Shown: positions 62,064 to 64,000 of the stretch, in pieces
How the letters are laid out: each line of letters starts with the position of its first letter
Numbering within the stretch: position 1 is the stretch's first letter
Source of the DNA: SIG440 sp045631525
GTDB lineage: Bacteria; Bacillota; Clostridia; Monoglobales; Monoglobaceae
Assembly: GCA_045631525.1 (NCBI GenBank)
Contig: JAZQUY010000012.1
Coordinates: forward strand, 25,493-89,492
Direction: 5' to 3'
Length of the DNA: 64,000 nt
The notes under the pieces: model-generated
Databases searched by the model: none
What the model was told of the DNA's origin: nothing
What the model saw: the letters and a program-made list of their open reading frames with translations, nothing else
Translations under genes and position numbers: made by a program

Positions 62064-62645
62064 TCACGTGTCCAAAATTATTTTCTTATCCCATAGTAGT
62101 GTTTTAATTCTTTCAATGGCACCTGCATTTTGGAGCAAATCCTTCAAATAATCCATTTCTTTATTTTCTTCAAATATCCAACGCAACTTCCAAGTTGCCT
62201 GAACATCATTATCAAGAAGTGCAAGCTCTAAAAGTCTTGATATGTCGTAACCATCCTTAAAAACCCATTTTTGTCTAAATGCTAAAAATTGTTCTACCAT
62301 ATATTCAGTGTCACACCTCTTAATTACTTCATCTTCAAAAGATACAGTGGGAATGAACTTTGAAATTTCACTCGACTCTAATTCTTCAAATTGTTCTTCC
62401 AACGAAACAGTTTGTTTACGTGCTTCTTCAATTATTTGGCAAGCTCTATATGTTTTAGCAAATTTACTTAATGATGCCGTATCTCTGTTTGACTTTTCGG
62501 ATTCAATTATTCTTATAAAAGCTTCTCCAAGCACATCCATATTACTTGCATTTGCTTGTTTGATTAACTTTATAATTCTTTTCTGCTGATCATCTGTTGT
62601 CTGAGGATTAACAGAAAATGTTGGTAATTTACATATAATACCCAT
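62064..62645 (-). CDS. Unrecognised helical island protein, 193 residues
   Basis: No family recognised. The protein is almost wholly helical and charged, with a coiled-coil-prone stretch near residues 75-95 (IIEEARKQTVSLEEQFEELE). The start is uncertain: the ATG at 62645 has AAAGGG about 12 bases upstream, while an in-frame ATG at 62696 has no ribosome binding site. It stands between the recombinase terminator and the ribbon-helix-helix operon. Confidence 0.62.
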   Translation of the reverse strand: MGIICKLPTFSVNPQTTDDQQKRIIKLIKQANASNMDVLGEAFIRIIESEKSNRDTASLSKFAKTYRACQIIEEARKQTVSLEEQFEELESSEISKFIPTVSFEDEVIKRCDTEYMVEQFLAFRQKWVFKDGYDISRLLELALLDNDVQATWKLRWIFEENKEMDYLKDLLQNAGAIERIKTLLWDKKIILDT

Positions 62646-62857
62646 TATTAGATCAACCCTTTTCATATAAATTTGTACGACTAAATTTTTTGTCATACTA
62701 TCTTATTTAAACAAACAGTCCTCATTTATGTTAATAAATAATAACTCAAAGCTTAAAATTAATTTTTTATAGTGGTTGAAGTTTAAACAACTGTTATGGA
62801 ATATGCTATACTGTCTGCTGTGATATTTTGAACATAAATTTATAACTTTGCAAAAAA

Positions 62858-62891
62858 GATACCACCTTACTCCCGGAGGAGAGGTGGTATC
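62858..62891 (-). terminator. Terminator hairpin after the recombinase, copy 1
   Basis: Perfect 10-base stem GATACCACCT / AGGTGGTATC with a GC-rich loop and a T run on the minus strand. It matches the hairpin at 63752-63785 at 33 of 34 positions. Confidence 0.85.
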
Positions 62892-62906
62892 TAAAAAACC
62901 TGCTAT

Positions 62907-63458
62907 TTATAAATCAAATCCCTTTAAAGAGTTATCCTTCATATCGTCTGTAATACCAATATAAAGCAAACTGATACTGGGTGCCGCGTGCCCGAAAATA
63001 CTTTGAAGTACCGCCACATCTTTATTTGCTTGGTAATGGTGGTATCCGAATGTCTTACGCATCGTATGCGTACCAACTTCATCAAGTCCTATTTGCTTGG
63101 CTATATCATTTAACACTCTATATGCCTGAACACGTGTAATAGGTTTATTAAACCCTTTTCTGCTTTGAATTAAATATTCGTCATCTTCCATATTGTTTGT
63201 TCTTATAAATTCAGCTATCTCTTTTTGCAAACTATTTGGTATTAAAAATCTTCTTACTTTCCCGGTTTTCTTTTCAACGATAGTAACATGGGTTCTTGAA
63301 CGCACGTCGACCACTTTTAATGCAAGAATATCTGACACACGCAAACCGACATTAATGCCTATGCGAAATAAAATATAGTATTTTTCTCCTTTTTCTCTCA
63401 ATAAGGTTTTCATAATGGCAATTTTCTTTTTATCTCTGATTGGCTGTACCGTTTTCAT
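62907..63458 (-). CDS. Small tyrosine recombinase, catalytic domain only
   Basis: A 183-residue site-specific recombinase. All catalytic residues are visible: the first arginine in NVGLRVSDIL near residue 40, the beta-hairpin lysine in EKKTGKVRR near 65, HTMRK near 135, the histidine in FGHAAPS near 160 and the nucleophile in LLYIG near 169. The N-terminal core-binding domain of normal integrases is missing, as in FimB-type invertases and small plasmid recombinases. GAGGTG precedes the ATG. It may move, resolve or invert part of the island. Confidence 0.92.
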   Translation of the reverse strand: MKTVQPIRDKKKIAIMKTLLREKGEKYYILFRIGINVGLRVSDILALKVVDVRSRTHVTIVEKKTGKVRRFLIPNSLQKEIAEFIRTNNMEDDEYLIQSRKGFNKPITRVQAYRVLNDIAKQIGLDEVGTHTMRKTFGYHHYQANKDVAVLQSIFGHAAPSISLLYIGITDDMKDNSLKGFDL

Positions 63459-63500
63459 ATTATTTTACACCTCGCTTTTGTGATGTATACTATATCGGGC

Positions 63501-63642
63501 TAATGTAACAAAGTCAAGCTTTTTATGTGGTTATGTTACATTAATTTTAGGTGTAAATAGTGCAAAAGTCTGAAAACCCTTGTAAATACTGCGTTTGTGG
63601 CATTTTTTCAAAGTAACAAAATATACATTTTGTTACATTAAT
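63501..63642. promoter_or_regulatory. TGTTACATT repeats and a 28-base inverted site upstream of the recombinase
   Basis: TGTTACATTAAT occurs at 63534-63545 and 63631-63642, and inverted as TAATGTAACA at 63501-63510. GTAACAAAAT (63613-63622) and ATTTTGTTAC (63627-63636) form a perfect inverted pair around ATAC, extendable to about 28 bases with one mismatch. This shape fits a tyrosine recombinase core site or an operator of the recombinase gene. Confidence 0.6.
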
Positions 63643-63751
63643 ATAAGACCAAACTTCCCGCATTGAGCGTTAAATAAAACAATTCCATATCTTATGTTTC
63701 TAAATTTCTGTACCACACAAATTGAAAACCCTAATGTTTCGTAATAAAAAA

Positions 63752-63785
63752 GATACCACCTTGCTCCCGGAGGAGAGGTGGTATC
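63752..63785 (-). terminator. Terminator hairpin copy 2, after the zinc-ribbon gene
   Basis: GATACCACCT / AGGTGGTATC stem with a T run on the minus strand, 13 bases after the stop of the partial zinc-ribbon gene. Confidence 0.85.
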
Positions 63786-63798
63786 CCAAAATAATTAT

Positions 63799-63999
63799 TT
63801 ATTTTTCTATAACTTTATGAAATGAACTCGATTTAGAATGTTTCCCAAGTGGTTTGTAAAAGCTACATTTGTTACGTCGCCAACACCCGATGTAAGGACA
63901 AAATTCCGATTTAGGATCGAGGTCATAAGTGTATTTGCCTGTTTTGCATTTCGGACATATTTGTTCTTTATATAAATTGTCGTCATCGTCATCCGAGCG
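63799..63999 (-). CDS. Zinc-ribbon protein, C-terminal part (truncated by window edge)
   Basis: A 66-residue open C-terminus runs in from the right edge on the minus strand. It has an acidic DDDDDN start and a cysteine pattern CPKC near the middle, then FCPYIGC and NKC, the spacing of a zinc ribbon such as those at topoisomerase I C-termini or in small DNA-binding proteins. A competing open frame over the same DNA has no such pattern. The hairpin terminator follows its stop, supporting this frame. Confidence 0.65.
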   Translation of the reverse strand, partial: RSDDDDDNLYKEQICPKCKTGKYTYDLDPKSEFCPYIGCWRRNKCSFYKPLGKHSKSSSFHKVIEK

Positions 64000-64000
64000 A

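Noticed and set aside
59596..63558. Shared TAGGTGTAAAT word as a common operator
   Set aside because: The word includes AGGTGTAAA, which also arises as a ribosome binding site before the recombinase, and only two spacer copies exist.
55648..63785. CRISPR array
   Set aside because: The repeats seen are two-copy modules, hairpin terminators or a 20-bp-phased short palindrome, without equal-length unique spacers between long direct repeats, and no cas genes are present.
62858..63785. The two GATACCACC hairpins as transposon terminal inverted repeats
   Set aside because: They are in direct, not inverted, orientation and no transposase lies between them.
63807..63992. 61-codon minus-strand open frame at the right edge
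   Set aside because: The overlapping frame ending at 63799 has a clear zinc-ribbon cysteine pattern and is followed by a terminator.
55189..64000. Prophage or integrative conjugative element
   Set aside because: No capsid, terminase, portal, tail, relaxase or type IV secretion genes are visible in this part; the evidence supports only a recombinase-bearing island.

Overview
This window looks like a chromosomal segment of an anaerobic, fermentative, spore-forming low-GC Firmicute of the class Clostridia, probably an uncultured gut or rumen lineage. The evidence is AT-rich DNA with A+T-rich spacers, Shine-Dalgarno sites close to AGGAGG, frequent TTG/GTG starts, an electron-bifurcating [FeFe] hydrogenase operon, sporulation genes (a 27-codon spoVM and gerW/ytfJ), a B-type dihydroorotate dehydrogenase (pyrD/pyrK), S-layer-homology surface proteins and ECF-type vitamin uptake. 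The species is not identifiable from sequence alone.

Layout. 0.3-5.3 kb: hydrogenase operon (hydC, a GHKL ATPase, a [2Fe-2S] protein, hydB, hydA). 5.7-7.6 kb: two sugar-type ABC permeases with no binding protein or ATPase beside them. 7.7-8.3 kb: a small membrane protein and spoVM facing rpmB. 8.5-10.6 kb: nagB and a ROK-like sugar kinase. 10.7 kb: tRNA-Leu(CAA). 11.0-14.3 kb: M50 protease homologue, scpA, scpB, DUF2953, gerW. 14.4-19.6 kb: polA, coaE, lytic transglycosylase, M18 aminopeptidase. 19.7-19.9 kb: tRNA-Leu(TAA) and an initiator tRNA-Met with unusual T-stem mismatches. 20.1-25.2 kb: amidohydrolase, an autoregulated membrane-protein/TetR pair, an S-layer protein and a YhcH protein. 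25.3-34.1 kb, minus strand: pyrimidine operon pyrC-carB-pyrK-pyrD-pyrF-pyrE-pyrB-pyrI, without carA. 34.3-40.0 kb: an AraC regulator, class III aminotransferase, amidohydrolase, sugar epimerase and fucose/arabinose-type isomerase, probably a carbohydrate or amino-sugar catabolic locus of unknown substrate.

The most interesting core locus is 40.3-47.2 kb. A cobalamin riboswitch followed by two candidate terminators precedes an S-layer-anchored protein whose middle resembles the alpha/alpha barrel of intrinsic factor and transcobalamin, then a second DUF4430-like exported protein, then an ECF transporter whose two ATPases and a membrane S-component are fused into one chain. Together they read as a complete surface-capture and uptake pathway for cobalamin. 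Then come tRNA-Leu(CAG), a copper ATPase carrying a CopZ-like C-terminal domain behind its own internal ribosome binding site, proS, cdaA, cdaR and an FAD-dependent dehydrogenase.

From about 55.2 kb to the right edge lies an accessory island. Every gene is on the minus strand and nearly all are unrecognised. It has a catalytic-domain-only tyrosine recombinase, a ribbon-helix-helix-like protein, a 20-bp-phased array of TTTATAAA sites, a twice-repeated structured RNA-like module with compensatory base changes flanking a pair of paralogous genes, and near-identical hairpins on both sides of the recombinase. No phage structural or conjugation genes are visible; the element continues past the window.
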